From Lota lota (lineage: Eukaryota > Chordata > Actinopteri > Gadiformes > Lotidae), in contig JACYXH010000826.1 in the NCBI GenBank assembly GCA_026745465.1, positions 3,551,792-3,615,791 on the forward strand: a stretch of 64,000 bases of DNA, given 5' to 3'. This document shows positions 1 through 10,414 of the stretch, piece after piece. The translations under genes were made by a program, and so were the position numbers. A model generated the notes under the pieces. That model had not been told where the DNA came from. It ran no database searches and saw nothing but the letters and a program-made list of their open reading frames with translations. The first letter of the stretch is position 1. Each line of letters starts with the position of its first letter.

Positions 1-271
1 GGAGGGCAACCTTAACACTCTCTCTCCTGTGTCCTCTGAACTTTTCATCTAGGTATCCCAATAATTGACGTTTATGCTACGGTCGCAACACGCAATTATG
101 GAATCGAGCAGCTAGAGGTGAAGAGAAACATGAGAGATTTGAATAAGAGAAACGTGGAAACCATTCCAACACAGACTGGATCTCAAAACACTTAATGAAC
201 CAAAGGGACAGGGCTGAATGTAACTACGGAATAGGCGTCAAATTCTCAATTTGGGTGGCTCTCAACCCTTT

Positions 272-471
272 TCATGCTGGATGTTTACCACACACCCATC
301 TGAGTTGAGGCTGCTGGCTGAGGTCGGCCAGGTCTCGAGCAGAAAACCAGCTACACTGGCAGGCGTAGGCCCGTCTCCCTCTGCTCCTCCTTAACTTTGC
401 TCGAAGCCTCTCTCCATCTGGCATGTTGTTCCTGGGGAGCACGAACAGACACAGACACAGACACAGACACA

Positions 472-529
<58 letters not shown>

Positions 530-1874
530 AATAGTATCTGTTTCCAGGGTGATCTGCAGGAACATTTACTGCCTGTAGATACGCAAATAGGCAACAACCA
601 GGGTATGCTTCTCTGCATGTCTGTATGTGGAGAGTTTTCTTTCCATTTCATTTTTCTTTGTGTTTTTGTTTTTTATCGCAGAATATTTTAATATTCTATC
701 TGAAAACTTTATAAATATTCAAAGCTTGAAATTATGTATTCGGGCAAGCCCTAGCGAACATGTCGTACGACTCTTACATTACTGCTGTCCTCACCTGAGG
801 AAGAGATAGTCACAGGAGGAGTCCCATTCCTGGTCTTCAAACATCAGGACGCGGAAGTCACACGACGTACACCTCAACTGGTCACACGGCCTATTGGCCG
901 GGGTCAGAGTTCAGCTGTTAATAGTCAGTTTGGCATGAAATAACATTAAGCAGGTCAAATTTTCTTCTTTTATTCTTTAATGACCAAATAATGTTTTCCT
1001 TAACGTTTAAAGCCTCTGATATTAATGTTATCAGATGACACAAACATCTCCAGTCCTCTAACACAGTTAACGACAGAGGAGAAGAATACAAAATATAACT
1101 AATGAAAAGCAAATTTAAGCACCTCTGTGATAACAAAGTTCCAACTCCGTACGGGATTGAGGTTCCACCGAGGAAAACAGGACGGCATCTGTATGTCAAA
1201 TAAAAAACATAATTTTATTATTTTTTCTCAAAACTATTGTTGTTAAGATAATTATACCATCATGTTTCGATCCTTACTAATTATAAAAGAATCCCCCATC
1301 CCACCTTCCATTAAGACCTCTGTATATATGCTTTTAGACCTCTGTATATATGCTTTTAATCTCCCGTTAATTCAAGCCTACTTACTTTTTCTCTTCTGAT
1401 TGAGTCAAGGATTTCCCCTCTACCTTAATTCCTTTGGGGATCTGGTCAGTCTGGAAATAAGGCAATTTATCACGCATGTTGTCCAAACCGAGCCTATCTC
1501 ATCTCTTTGAGTAGGCCTACTCCAATGTAAGTACTTATTTTCCAGAAAGGGATGTGATTAATAGTATATTGGCTAAACGTGGTGTTATGGCCACTATACT
1601 ACAGTATGCATGCCCAATAAACCCAATATACAGTCACCTGTACACGTGTGGAACCATCATAGTCTTCAACTAATAACTCTTTCAGGAGGGCATCAATGTC
1701 TTCTGGTTCACTGGTGTGTTGACATGCAAAGTGTTTAGAAAGGATGCGATATGGACATATCCTAGGTTTATCCTGTTGAGGGAGCAAACAAGCCAGCCTT
1801 CTTGGACTTCATACAAATTAAACAAAATATGCGCAAAAAAAAGTCCAGGAAGTGTGTCATTATTATTAAACACT

Positions 1875-1911
<37 letters not shown>

Positions 1912-2144
1912 AAGCTATTTTAAACCGTGACGGAAGGTGTGTATCTACCACGGTAACGGCAGTAAGCTAACACTGTTAGCATGATTGCTATCCAAAGTAG
2001 CATGGCCTACCTGTGTTTATTATCTTTTTCTCTCGGGTATTTTGGAGTGTTGCTTGAATCGGTGTGGGTTTCAGATCGTGTTGAATTGCTGCGGAAAAAC
2101 TTTTTTTCAACTTCATCAAGCAGTTCGTCTAGGTCGTCATCCAT
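272..2144 (-). CDS. cfap418: Cilia- and flagella-associated protein 418 (C8orf37), six coding exons
   Basis: Minus-strand exons in order: 2144-2011, 1710-1638, 1450-1386, 1188-1123, 890-795 and 431-272, total 594 nt, 197 aa; human CFAP418 is about 207 aa. All junctions are GT-AG and phases agree. The protein starts [16 protein letters not shown], close to the human start. Its middle carries [15 protein letters not shown] and a cysteine-rich part ([11 protein letters not shown], then SSCDYLF). It ends RAYACQCSW ... [10 protein letters not shown], the strongly conserved family C-terminus. Known for the family: a photoreceptor and cilium-base protein, mutated in human cone-rod dystrophy and Bardet-Biedl syndrome. 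Exon 3 is the least conserved and was placed by phase and splice sites. A long CA/GT repeat lies in the last intron close to the final acceptor. Family identity is very secure; exact exon 3 limits are slightly less so. Confidence 0.92.
437..528. repeat. ACACAG / (CA)n microsatellite
   Basis: Hexamer-like cagaca units run into a pure CA tract ending near 528. It lies in the last cfap418 intron. On the gene strand it is a TG tract close to the acceptor at 432. Confidence 0.95.
1318..1366. repeat. Two direct copies of a ~24-bp unit
   Basis: The unit agacctctgtatatatgctt occurs twice in a row inside the intron between cfap418 exons 3 and 4. It is a simple tandem duplication with no coding role. 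Confidence 0.8.
1872..1911. repeat. (ACA)n trinucleotide repeat
   Basis: An uninterrupted ACA/CAA tract in the first cfap418 intron. Confidence 0.95.
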
Positions 2145-2380
2145 ATCGAACGGCGACTGTGTTCAGGGCTAGCTTGCTAATAGCCACCTGGACGCTCAAG
2201 ACGCCTGTTGCTAAGAAACAAAGTGGATTGTAAAATATATACAGGGTTTCTGTGGCGTAATCCGAACTATTGGTTACAACACGCTGCTGCATGCTGTATA
2301 TTGCATGCATTGCCTAATAATGAATCAAATTATCAGCCAGATAAAAAATTAAAAAACATCTTAACGCCAAAACATTAATG

Positions 2381-2462
2381 CGTTGTCGGCAGGATTCGAA
2401 CCTGCGCGGGGAGACCCCAATGGATTTCTAGTCCATCGCCTTAACCACTCGGCCACGACAAC
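2381..2462 (-). tRNA. trnaS-AGA: tRNA-Ser, anticodon AGA
   Basis: Read on the minus strand, the 82-nt sequence has the serine tRNA layout: 5' GTTGTCG acceptor strand, GTGGCCGAGTGG D-arm, anticodon stem ATGGA/TCCAT around loop CTAGAAA (AGA, reads UCU), a long variable arm, and a GGTTCGAATCC T-arm. The acceptor pairs GTTGTCG with CGACAAC, leaving a G discriminator. The variable arm and length fit class II tRNA-Ser. It lies 237 bp upstream of the cfap418 start on the same strand. No intron is seen. Confidence 0.95.
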
Positions 2463-2990
2463 TCGACTGGTTAGGTAGGTATTTTGGAATAAATACATTT
2501 ATTTAACTATTTTGACAGTCGTTAAATCTTAAACGTTTCTCTACATCTGAAAGGGATATGAATGTTTGCCTTTTATGAATGTTTGCCAACGCCAACATCG
2601 TCCTCAAACACAGGTAGCCTGACGGCAGAAGAGAAAATTTAAAAAAAAAAAGGAAGAAAAGCTCATTGAAGCACCTCTGTAACACCAGGTTGTATTTCAT
2701 GTAGGCTGCGCCGTCTAGGCATTGCCATGGGCTTGTCCCGTGCGCGCACTCGCGTGCACTGAAAATTTCAACAATGTACCAATCAACGTGGGCCCCGCCC
2801 ACATTCCCCACGGCACCGGCGGCGTAGTACAGCCCGGGTTCGTCCGCCTCCATGCTGCGTCCCCGTGTGCTTCATGATCGGGCTGGGGACTCTCATCCGG
2901 TTACTCTCAGGCCCCGCGCACCTTCTCATAGTGTGTGGAGGTAGCACTGGGGCCGCTCAGGCGGCAAAAAAAAAGAAAAAGCAATGTTAT

Positions 2991-3430
2991 TTTTTTTATC
3001 TCAACGATGTACTTATCCTGAGCCGCTCAGAGTAAGCTGCGAGAAGAGACACCATGACGGTGATAAATCACTTCTCTTCCTTGGGTTTCGCCATCAACTG
3101 GGAAAAGAGCTCCCCAGCCGTCAGCTGGTATACTTGAGGCTTTGCCTAGACTCAGCCACGATGACAGCGAGGCTCTCGGCGAGATGCGGTCCTGTTGGCG
3201 CTCTGCGGTCTATCATGCACTGTCTATCATGCACCTGTTGGGGCTGATGACAGCTGCCCCAACTGCTGTTCCCTGGGTCTGCTCTTTATGCGCAGACTAC
3301 AGCGATGGCTTGATCACCAGATGTTGGATCCCAGGCGACACAAGCTCAGGGTGCTCTCCGTACCCCGCTTGGTGTGTTCCCCCGTTGGGGGAAGATCCTG
3401 TATGCGTTCCCGCCGCTTCTACTGATCCAT
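2991..3430 (+). pseudogene. DIRS-like reverse transcriptase / RNase H remnant
   Basis: The frame reading FYLNDVLILSRSE (near 2997) resembles the Y-L-D-D catalytic box of DIRS RT with the first D replaced by N, followed by HFSSLGFAINWEKSSP. After stops and a frame change, LLFMRRLQRWLDHQMLDPRRH (ending near 3345) resembles the downstream RNase H region. At least two frame changes and several in-frame stops make it non-functional. Confidence 0.6.
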
Positions 3431-3599
3431 CCTCTGTTGGAGAGGATCAGACAGGAGGAACTGTCCCTCATTTTGATGGCCCTGGAGAGTCGTTCAGTTC
3501 TGTGATTCCCAAAGCTAGCGGCGCCATTGCTGGTGCCAGTGCACCACCCACCCTACGTGTCAAACGGCTGTTTGTTTGGCTTCTGAGAGGTTTATCCTG

Positions 3600-4150
3600 C
3601 AGGGCACAGTTTGCCAGCAGCGGTTATCAACACTATCCAGAGTGCCCGCGCGCCTTCCACTTCTTCCCTCTATGCAGTGAAGTTTTTTCTCTTAAGTGGT
3701 GTGACAGCAACCACGCTGTCCCATCTCTCTGTGAGGTGGGAAGCGTGCTTGTTTTCCTACAGTGCTTACACTGGAGAAAGGTTTGGCTTTGTCCACTATC
3801 AAGTCTATGCGGCAGCCGTTTCGGCTGGCCACGCAGGCTGTGACAGTTACCGGTTTTTCAGTCACCCACTGGTCAAGAGTTTCTTGCGTGGGGCTAGACA
3901 CGTTAAGCCTGTTTTCTCACGTCTCACGTGCTCACACCGCGTTGGGATTTTCCCACCGTGTTGTGTGGGTTATCCAGGGACCCTTTCGAGCCTTTGTCTC
4001 AAGGCCCCTTTGGCGCTTTTCTTGGCTTTGGTTTCTGCCAAACGCGCCGGTGAGTTGGCCGCTCTGTCTGTCAGCCCGTGCTGCTTGTCACTTTGAAGGA
4101 CAGCCTCCCCTAGAACACCAACAGTTATTTTCGGTCGAGGGATATTGTGC
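3600..4150 (+). pseudogene. DIRS-like tyrosine recombinase remnant
   Basis: Two overlapping frames together give the family's pattern: a variable core-binding stretch (YQVYAAAVSAGHAG, HPLVKSFLRGARHVKP), then LALVSAKRAGELAALSVSPC. The arginine in AKRAGEL sits where the first catalytic arginine of these recombinases is expected. A frame shift separates the halves, and the H-x-x-R and tyrosine motifs are not seen before the terminal repeat. Confidence 0.65.
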
Positions 4151-4417
4151 TTAAGGTTTTCACCCCCTGCCTCATTCGTGGAGGACGAACGCTGCTGTGC
4201 GCCGCGTTATATACACGGTGCCATGGGAAATGTGGGTGGTGCCCACGTTGACTGGTACATTGTTGAAATTTTCAGTGCACGCGAGTGCGCACACGGGACA
4301 AGTCCATAAGGCGAAGCCTAGACGGCTACGCCTACAATCATAGAACTAGAGTTATAATAACATAACTATCATGGTGGGCATGATGTGGAATCAGAGTAAA
4401 GTCAATGGAAAGACAGG

Positions 4418-4636
4418 GACGGTGTGCAAGGACAGACAAGGAAAACGAATAAAGAATCTAATAAAATTTATTACTTTTCACTGTTTCTCAATTTCATATT
4501 TTTGAGCGTAGCCTTTCATCAATAGTGTCATTAATGACTAAGAAGAGGTTAAGGCTTCTTGCTCAAGGATGCATGTGGACATTGGGGATCTTAAATAACT
4601 TTTGTACTCACTACAACTCTCCAGTCCACTCCACTG
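4418..4636. repeat. Dispersed repeat, copy A (also at 38095-38308)
   Basis: The stretch beginning gtgcaaggacagacaagg and ending near actccactccactgc aligns with 38095-38308 in the same orientation. Shared blocks include cttttcactgtttc, caatttcat and tgtggacattggggatct. It has no recognisable coding content. It is probably a non-autonomous repeat family. Confidence 0.7.
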
Positions 4637-6159
4637 CATAATGAGTAGCTACTGAGGCCAGATTAGACCATGGAGGAAGTGTCATGGGACAAACTATTTC
4701 TATTCTTTCTACATAACTACATAATTGTTATATTATCTATGGGATTGTCTCGTCATACTGTAACTATTAATTCCCTAAGATTGGTGCAAGATCAATCTCC
4801 TGTTCCTCCTAGTTCCCCAATTTCTGATTAGGTGGACATGACGAACCTTTGCCACATGTCCATACCTACAACACACTATACTTTATTTCTGGCACTCAAC
4901 AACACTGCAAGGTGACATCGTTTGTATGGTTGGTGTAGCCTACTATTCATATGTGCCTCCAGTGGTTTCTTTGTTTTGCTTCCAGTTAACGCTGTGAGGT
5001 ATAACCACATTATAACGCTATGGTGAACGCACCACGTTTACAGATCGCTGCCTCTGTTGGTCAATATTATGTTCCTGCAGTAGAGGAGACAGGAGCTTTA
5101 GGACCGTAGTCCTAGGACCGCCTTTCTAGGACCCTCGTTTTTATTATAGATTGAAATACTATTATTTGCAAGTACTTACAGTTTTAAAGGTTTATTCCAC
5201 CCAAATACTACTGAAAGTGCAGTTTCTTATCATACTATTACTGTTGGTTCTGTCTCACAAGATGGTGCCAGTCGTGACATAACTTCACATTTCCTATTGG
5301 GTAATGTATGCATCAATTGAGATAAGGAATTCATGCAGAGTATAGAGTACTGGCCTACATGACACAACATCCTCCGTTTTTGTATTCTTTGAATTTCACT
5401 AGACATACAATTGTATTTATTTAATTTATACATAATTTATTCAGGAAGTCTCATTGAGGTTAGGAACCTCCTTTCCAAGTGAGACATGATAGCAGCACAA
5501 TCATATTGAAACATACAAATATTTATACAAAACATACAAATATATTTCACTTATACAATGAAATAGGCAAGGATTAATAAAAATATACATATAACAATAC
5601 AGGTGACTTACATGGCAAAACAGGCACAACTACCAGCATTGTTGTCTATCAAGGCTTTGATCAAAGATTGAAACTTGCGAAACAAGGGTCTAATAACTGA
5701 AGTTGACCGTCAAGGTCATTCAGGATGCGGGGGGGCTGTGAACTGGAAGGCTTTTTTACCCATCACCATTCTAGCTGTAGGGCAGGTCAGAAGGAGCTGA
5801 TCCTTTGACTGAGCAAAGCATTTGAATGAAGATTAAAAAAAAAATGAACATAAGTACTTCTCAGGAGTCAAAGCCGTCAGAAATTGGCAACTACTAATCC
5901 CGATTAAGATTACCATCTATGATGACTTCATTGAATTACAGCCGTTCAAAGCAATTTGACAGCCTAGCATATCTCTAGGTCAGGAGCTGACAGTGGCCGA
6001 TAGCAACCTACCACAGGTGGGTGGTTACAGCTCTCTGACACTCCAGAGAGATCAGGCAAATCCAATTGTCTGAGAGCAGACAGTGTGTGTGTTGGGTACT
6101 GTGTGTGTCTAGTTGTGTTATTCATAGCTAAATTTGATTTAATATAAATCAGCACGCAC
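4637..6159. other. Intergenic, no gene seen
   Basis: AT-rich sequence without a credible ORF or exon. The part at about 5430-5800 (aggaagtctcattgaggtt onwards) looks like the tail of a common teleost interspersed repeat, but I cannot name the family. Confidence 0.5.
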
Positions 6160-6213
6160 ACACATATTACCTTCTTTGTATACACATTTGTATACAAAGA
6201 AGGTAATATGTGT
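6160..6213. repeat. Perfect 25-bp inverted repeat with 4-nt loop (strong hairpin)
   Basis: The arm 6160-6184 is the exact reverse complement of 6189-6213, with loop catt. It lies 53 nt past the cd83 stop codon (6266), so it would form a long hairpin in the cd83 3' UTR if the transcript extends that far. Confidence 0.9.
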
Positions 6214-6265
6214 TGAGAGAGGAAGTGCAGAACTCGGTCAATATCATTTACGTTTAGTTTGAATC

Positions 6266-8473
6266 CTAAACTATCAAATGTTTCGTTTTAGAACCATTGG
6301 ACCATTTTGGACCCAACGTTTTGATGGACTTCAGTGCGTTCAAGTCAAGTGGATGAAGGTGTGCTTCTAAATTGATGCTTTTTATTGTTGCTTTGCTCCT
6401 TTCCCGTAGTGTATTCTTGAGATGGCCCTGTGGTACAAACACAAGATATAAGAGTTCAGATTCTAGCACCAATAGAGGAAGATGGCTGGTATTGGCCCAC
6501 AACAGTCTCTCTCTTATTCTTAAAAATGTTCAATAACACTGAAAACAGCCAATGATGTATACATCAAGACTACTATTTAGTAAATGTCTCCAAATAAACT
6601 CACTGTGTTTTTTAATTTGCTTTTAGATTCATGTCATTAACAAACAGGGAGGGGTTAGGAATCTTGCTGAAAGATGCGTTCAACTAGAGACATTGGGTTT
6701 GAACCAAGAACCTTTTGGTCTTGGATTTAAACACTCTAAAGCACACTAGTCTCATCTGCTCAAAATTGAATTGTTTTTAATTTAGTTTTTCCCGGCCAAA
6801 CCATACTGAGTCTGGGATCCATCCCCAATGTCTGCCGGGCAGGCTTGAGCAAGATGCCTAGCCCTGCCTCTTTAATTATGCTTGTCTGTATGTCACTTTA
6901 AATAAAAAAAGTATACAAAAATAATTACAGTTAATTGGTTGATCACGTAATGCATTCAGGTATGTTTACATAGTTCTTACACAGTATCAACTTACGTAGC
7001 TGAACATGAAGAGCACCAGTGCTACGAACAGCATTACTGTGGCTAAAACCACAAACACGATCATCTGGAGCTTGGGTGGACCGTCAGGACAGCCTGTGAA
7101 CATGAACATTTACATTTAACAAAGAAAGTAACGCTAGAATATTTTGCCTTGTTAAGCAATGAAGATATTCATGCTGAACTCTTTATTATTTAACAGCCCC
7201 CAACCAATAAACATTTAACTTTCACTCTGTGTTGTATCAGTTAGTGAAAGAAGACATGGGACTTTCCAGGCACGGGATGAATTTGCTTTCCCATTGTACT
7301 TTCCATTGGAAAGTACAATGATGCAATCCTGTTATACTGTCTCTTACTTCCTCTTGCAAATGCCAGTAGAGGCAAAATTGTCTTGCTTGTTTGAACTTGC
7401 AATCTATATCGGTGGAAATTAAAAGTGCCCCCTGGGTATGGCAGACCCCTTTGGGGCTGTAGAAACCCTCAATCCATCTAGAAAATAAATAAATCAAAGA
7501 CAGTAGGCCTACACTAGTAATAAAAACGAGTCACCATTACAACATCTGCCTGTAATATCAATGTCTCGGTGAAGTTAGTTAGTAGTAGTTTAGCAGTAGC
7601 GCACACACGTGGGGTATCGAACCCCGGGTTGGGAAACGCTGAACTAGCGTCATCCAGAGAGACGGAGAATCTGAGTATATACCTGTGACAGTGAGTTGGA
7701 GCCGTCCTTCTCGGATTTGTTCTCCCACTGGGGCGGCCAGACGACACAGGTAAGTGCCACTGTCCCCAAAGCTGACGTTGGGCAGGAGGATGTCCCAGCT
7801 GTCCTCCAACAGTTCCACCTCTCTGATGTACCGTCTGGTGGTGCCGTTGGGCAGTGCTCGCATCAGCAGTTCATTAAGGCGCTCTGGTGTTTCCTGCTGG
7901 GAGGTCAGCAGCACACGGTTTAGCCACACAATTGGATGATTCCTCCTCGACTATGTTAAAGTATTTTTGGTAAAACAACAAATGGTGGGAATGATCTTTA
8001 AAACTTATTTTGGCCAAACTATTCATTCATTAAAAATAAGTCATAAATATATAAATTAGATAACACAGCAGTAGGCGACAAAAAATTGCATCATTTGTAT
8101 GTTATTTATGATGCATTTGTGAAGATATCGCAGATATCCTTTTTTTCTTTTTAAAAGGTGGTTATGAGGATACACCCCACGTAACAACAATAAAACATTT
8201 AATAAAATAGCGTACCTTATACCAACGCACAGCTCTATACTGTACTCTAGGTTTGTTCACAGCGGTGCATGTTAAAACACAATCTCTTCCAGTATCACAC
8301 CTCCTCTCAAAGTCCAGGGAAACAGCCATGCAAGTACCTAGTAAAACCCAAGCCATTCGTTAGGTTGCAGTGCAGAAAAGTGCCCGGTTACCCATGGTGA
8401 TACTTTAAGTAAAATACTTACAAAATGCGATTAGTAAGCCTAGGGTTTGATTTACCACGCGTACGGCCATCAT
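6266..8473 (-). CDS. cd83: CD83-like Ig-domain membrane protein, five exons
   Basis: Minus-strand exons: 8473-8422, 8337-8216, 7896-7683, 7093-6996 and 6427-6266, total 648 nt, 215 aa; human CD83 has 205. Exon 1 gives the signal peptide (MMAVRVVNQTLGLLIAF). Exons 2-3 give one V-type Ig domain with the first cysteines in RRCDTGRDCVLTC, the tryptophan in VRWYK and the second-sheet cysteine in DSGTYLC. LPNGTT and PNVS are N-glycosylation sequons. Exon 4 is a single membrane span (MIVFVVLATVMLFVALVLF) and exon 5 a basic cytoplasmic tail ending KHLIV, like the hydrophobic C-terminus of mammalian CD83. Known role: dendritic and B cell maturation marker that stabilises MHC II and CD86 at the surface. 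Identity rests on domain layout and fish-like motifs (NKPRVQYRAVRWYK, LAAPVGEQ). Confidence 0.85.
7292..7320. repeat. Perfect 13-bp inverted repeat, 3-nt loop
   Basis: cattgtactttcc, att, then its reverse complement. It lies in the intron between cd83 exons 3 and 4. Confidence 0.85.
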
Positions 8474-8586
8474 ATGGTTTGAGATTGCCACTTCACTTAG
8501 TTTGAAATTTACCAGATGACAGTAACCGTTCAACAACGAGTAAGTGGTAAATAAGCCCCCGTTTCAGGGAAGTACGTTGCGGAAAC

Positions 8587-8604
8587 GGGAATTCCCGGGG
8601 CGGG
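8587..8604. promoter_or_regulatory. kappaB-type site plus GC box in the cd83 promoter
   Basis: GGGAATTCCC at 8587-8596 fits the NF-kappaB consensus GGGRNNYYCC exactly and is followed by GGGGCGGG at 8597-8604, an Sp1-type box. They lie 114-131 bp upstream of the cd83 start codon. Mammalian CD83 is NF-kappaB induced, so function is plausible, but this is inferred from sequence only. Confidence 0.6.
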
Positions 8605-9411
8605 CAGCATAGGTTTCGTCATAGGTTAAGTAAATAGATATCTCAGTGACGTGTCATGTCGTGACGCACCTAAGTTTCGATTTCCTGAATCTGTGAAACG
8701 TTCCTGATAGGGTATGTCTAATTTAATATACTTTGCAAGAAATGTGAAAAACTACCCCGGCTACCACACCTGATGAGATCCCCAACCACTTATGTCAGGT
8801 TTCCTCTACGGTCAGTTAAGAATCAAACAACACTTGAAACAAACGACCGATCGAAGAGGTGATGCATGCTACTGGTATGGTTTTTAGAACGCTAGAAATT
8901 AATGCTGTTGGACGTGCGGCCTGAACATATTGTAGCAACCCTGCTTCTACTCGTCCAAGAACCACACAGGTTGTTTTGATTAACTCCCTTTAATTGTTGG
9001 CAAACACACGTTATTGAATGCTTTAACAATGCCGAACATGAACTTCTCCATCTACCAAACAGTCTTCCGCTCTCTCTCTCTCTCCTACCCGTATCTCACC
9101 TCCACAAGGCCCGCCCCCTCCTACTGAGCACACAATCACAACATTAGCACTGAACACAATGCACGTCCAACTACGCAACATAGAACAGTTACAATATATT
9201 TTAATAGCCACAGCCCCATGTGTTCCTCCTGTGCTCCGTCGTTTCATGACCGCTCTGAAGTTAGTTTTAAGTCGGATATTCCACGGATTTTCGACGGGCA
9301 TTTACTGCGGATCGACTGGTTTCTTACTCAGTTTCACCCAGTGTTTACTGAAGAGGACGCTTGGCTCAACCTCGCTCTTAACCACAGGGATTTCACTAAG
9401 GGACCATTGTA

Positions 9412-9480
9412 AATAACAATGGCTTTGTTTCAGTCAAATAGAAATGTATATTGTTTGAATGAAACAAAACCATTGTTATT
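9412..9480. repeat. 21-bp near-perfect inverted repeat (copy 1)
   Basis: Arms 9412-9432 and 9460-9480 pair with one mismatch around a 27-nt loop. The equivalent in copy 2, near 20042-20110, has one more mismatch in the right arm. Confidence 0.75.
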
Positions 9481-9657
9481 GACTTTACCTTCGTGCTGAC
9501 TTGCTCATATTAGAGAAAACAATGTTATTCTTTTCATGTGCACACTTATTTTAATTGCCAATGTTTAATTAATATATCGTTTATTTTACATAAATATTTG
9601 AATTGAAAATAATTGAATTCTTTTCAATAGCTCCCATGTCATGTGGCCCAGTGACTA

Positions 9658-9906
9658 CTAATCAACACCAGATATAATTACTACAATGGAGTGGCCGGCC
9701 TTGAATCCAGACTGGTGAGGGTCCAGAAGGTTGTTCTGGTCGAGGTATGCAGAGAGTTGGGAAAATAATGCAAGCCCAAGTGGTTTGGAAATAAATGTTA
9801 GAAGTGAGGCAGGTTGGTAGTTCTTTACATCAGATGGATTGAGTGTAGGTGTCTGTGAGGAGGCTACCTGATCCACCTCACTGGTTAACCATGCACACCT
9901 GTGCAT
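9658..9906 (-). pseudogene. LINE reverse-transcriptase fragment (copy 1)
   Basis: The minus-strand frame reads NYQPASLLTFISKPLGLALF ... LSAYLDQNNLLDPHQSGFKAGHS. This is the RT region (Y-R-P-V-S-L-L and D-x-x-Q-S-G-F blocks) of non-LTR retrotransposons common in fish (L2/Rex1-like). Only about 80 residues remain, with no YxDD box and no endonuclease, so it is a dead scrap. Confidence 0.8.
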
Positions 9907-10414
9907 GGTTAGACCTCATTGGGCTGTACTAAGTGGGGCTGAATGGAGAGGGGCTCTGCCAGGGATGCAGCTAAAGGAAGACACTTCTGGATGTTTATTG
10001 CTCAATTATGTCAAACCGATGTATAATGTAAACATGATGCATTAGCGTGGTAACGATAGGACCAACAGATATGTTGGGTTACAAAGGAGTACAATTGGAA
10101 TACTTTAAGGCACCCCTTTATTATGAGGAATGGTGCAGGTCAATGTGTATTTAGAGAGTTTAGTTTAGTTGGGGGGGGGAGAGAAATACTGCTGGTGTAT
10201 CTTGCCTTGTGGATGGTTGCCAGTAAAGCCTGCCCTTTGTGGGCTTAGTCATTGAACCCGGGTCTTGTTTTCTGTACACTACACCCGATACAAGCTGCTT
10301 GCTACTATACCACCGCTAGGGCCTAACTGCTTGCCCTACAGTTTCTTTAAAATACGGTTCACTCTTGCTGCTTTGGTGGGGAGATGAGGAGAGTATGTCT
10401 ATCTTTTTACAAAG

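Larger units (their letters stand above)
2703..4340 (+). mobile_element. Decayed DIRS-like (tyrosine-recombinase) retrotransposon with inverted terminal repeats
   Basis: About 120 bp at 2703-2826 recurs in inverted orientation at about 4216-4338 (core shared: cattgttgaaattttcagtg and the GC-rich flank). Between them, plus-strand frames carry, in order, a reverse-transcriptase scrap (YLND box near 3000, then GFAINWEKSSP), an RNase-H-like piece (LLFMRRLQRWL, DPRRH) and a tyrosine-recombinase C-terminal part (HPLVKSFLRGAR, LVSAKRAGELAALSVSPCC). This order and the inverted repeats are those of DIRS1-type elements. Frames are broken by stops and shifts, and the 5' gag and most of RT are absent, so it is a dead, internally deleted copy. 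Confidence 0.75.

Noticed and set aside
391-651. Cys-Val repeat ORFs (also at 14267-14506, 24919-25154, 38278-38604, 42293-42520, 62738-62977)
   Set aside because: They are translations of GT/CA microsatellites, with no splice or family support.
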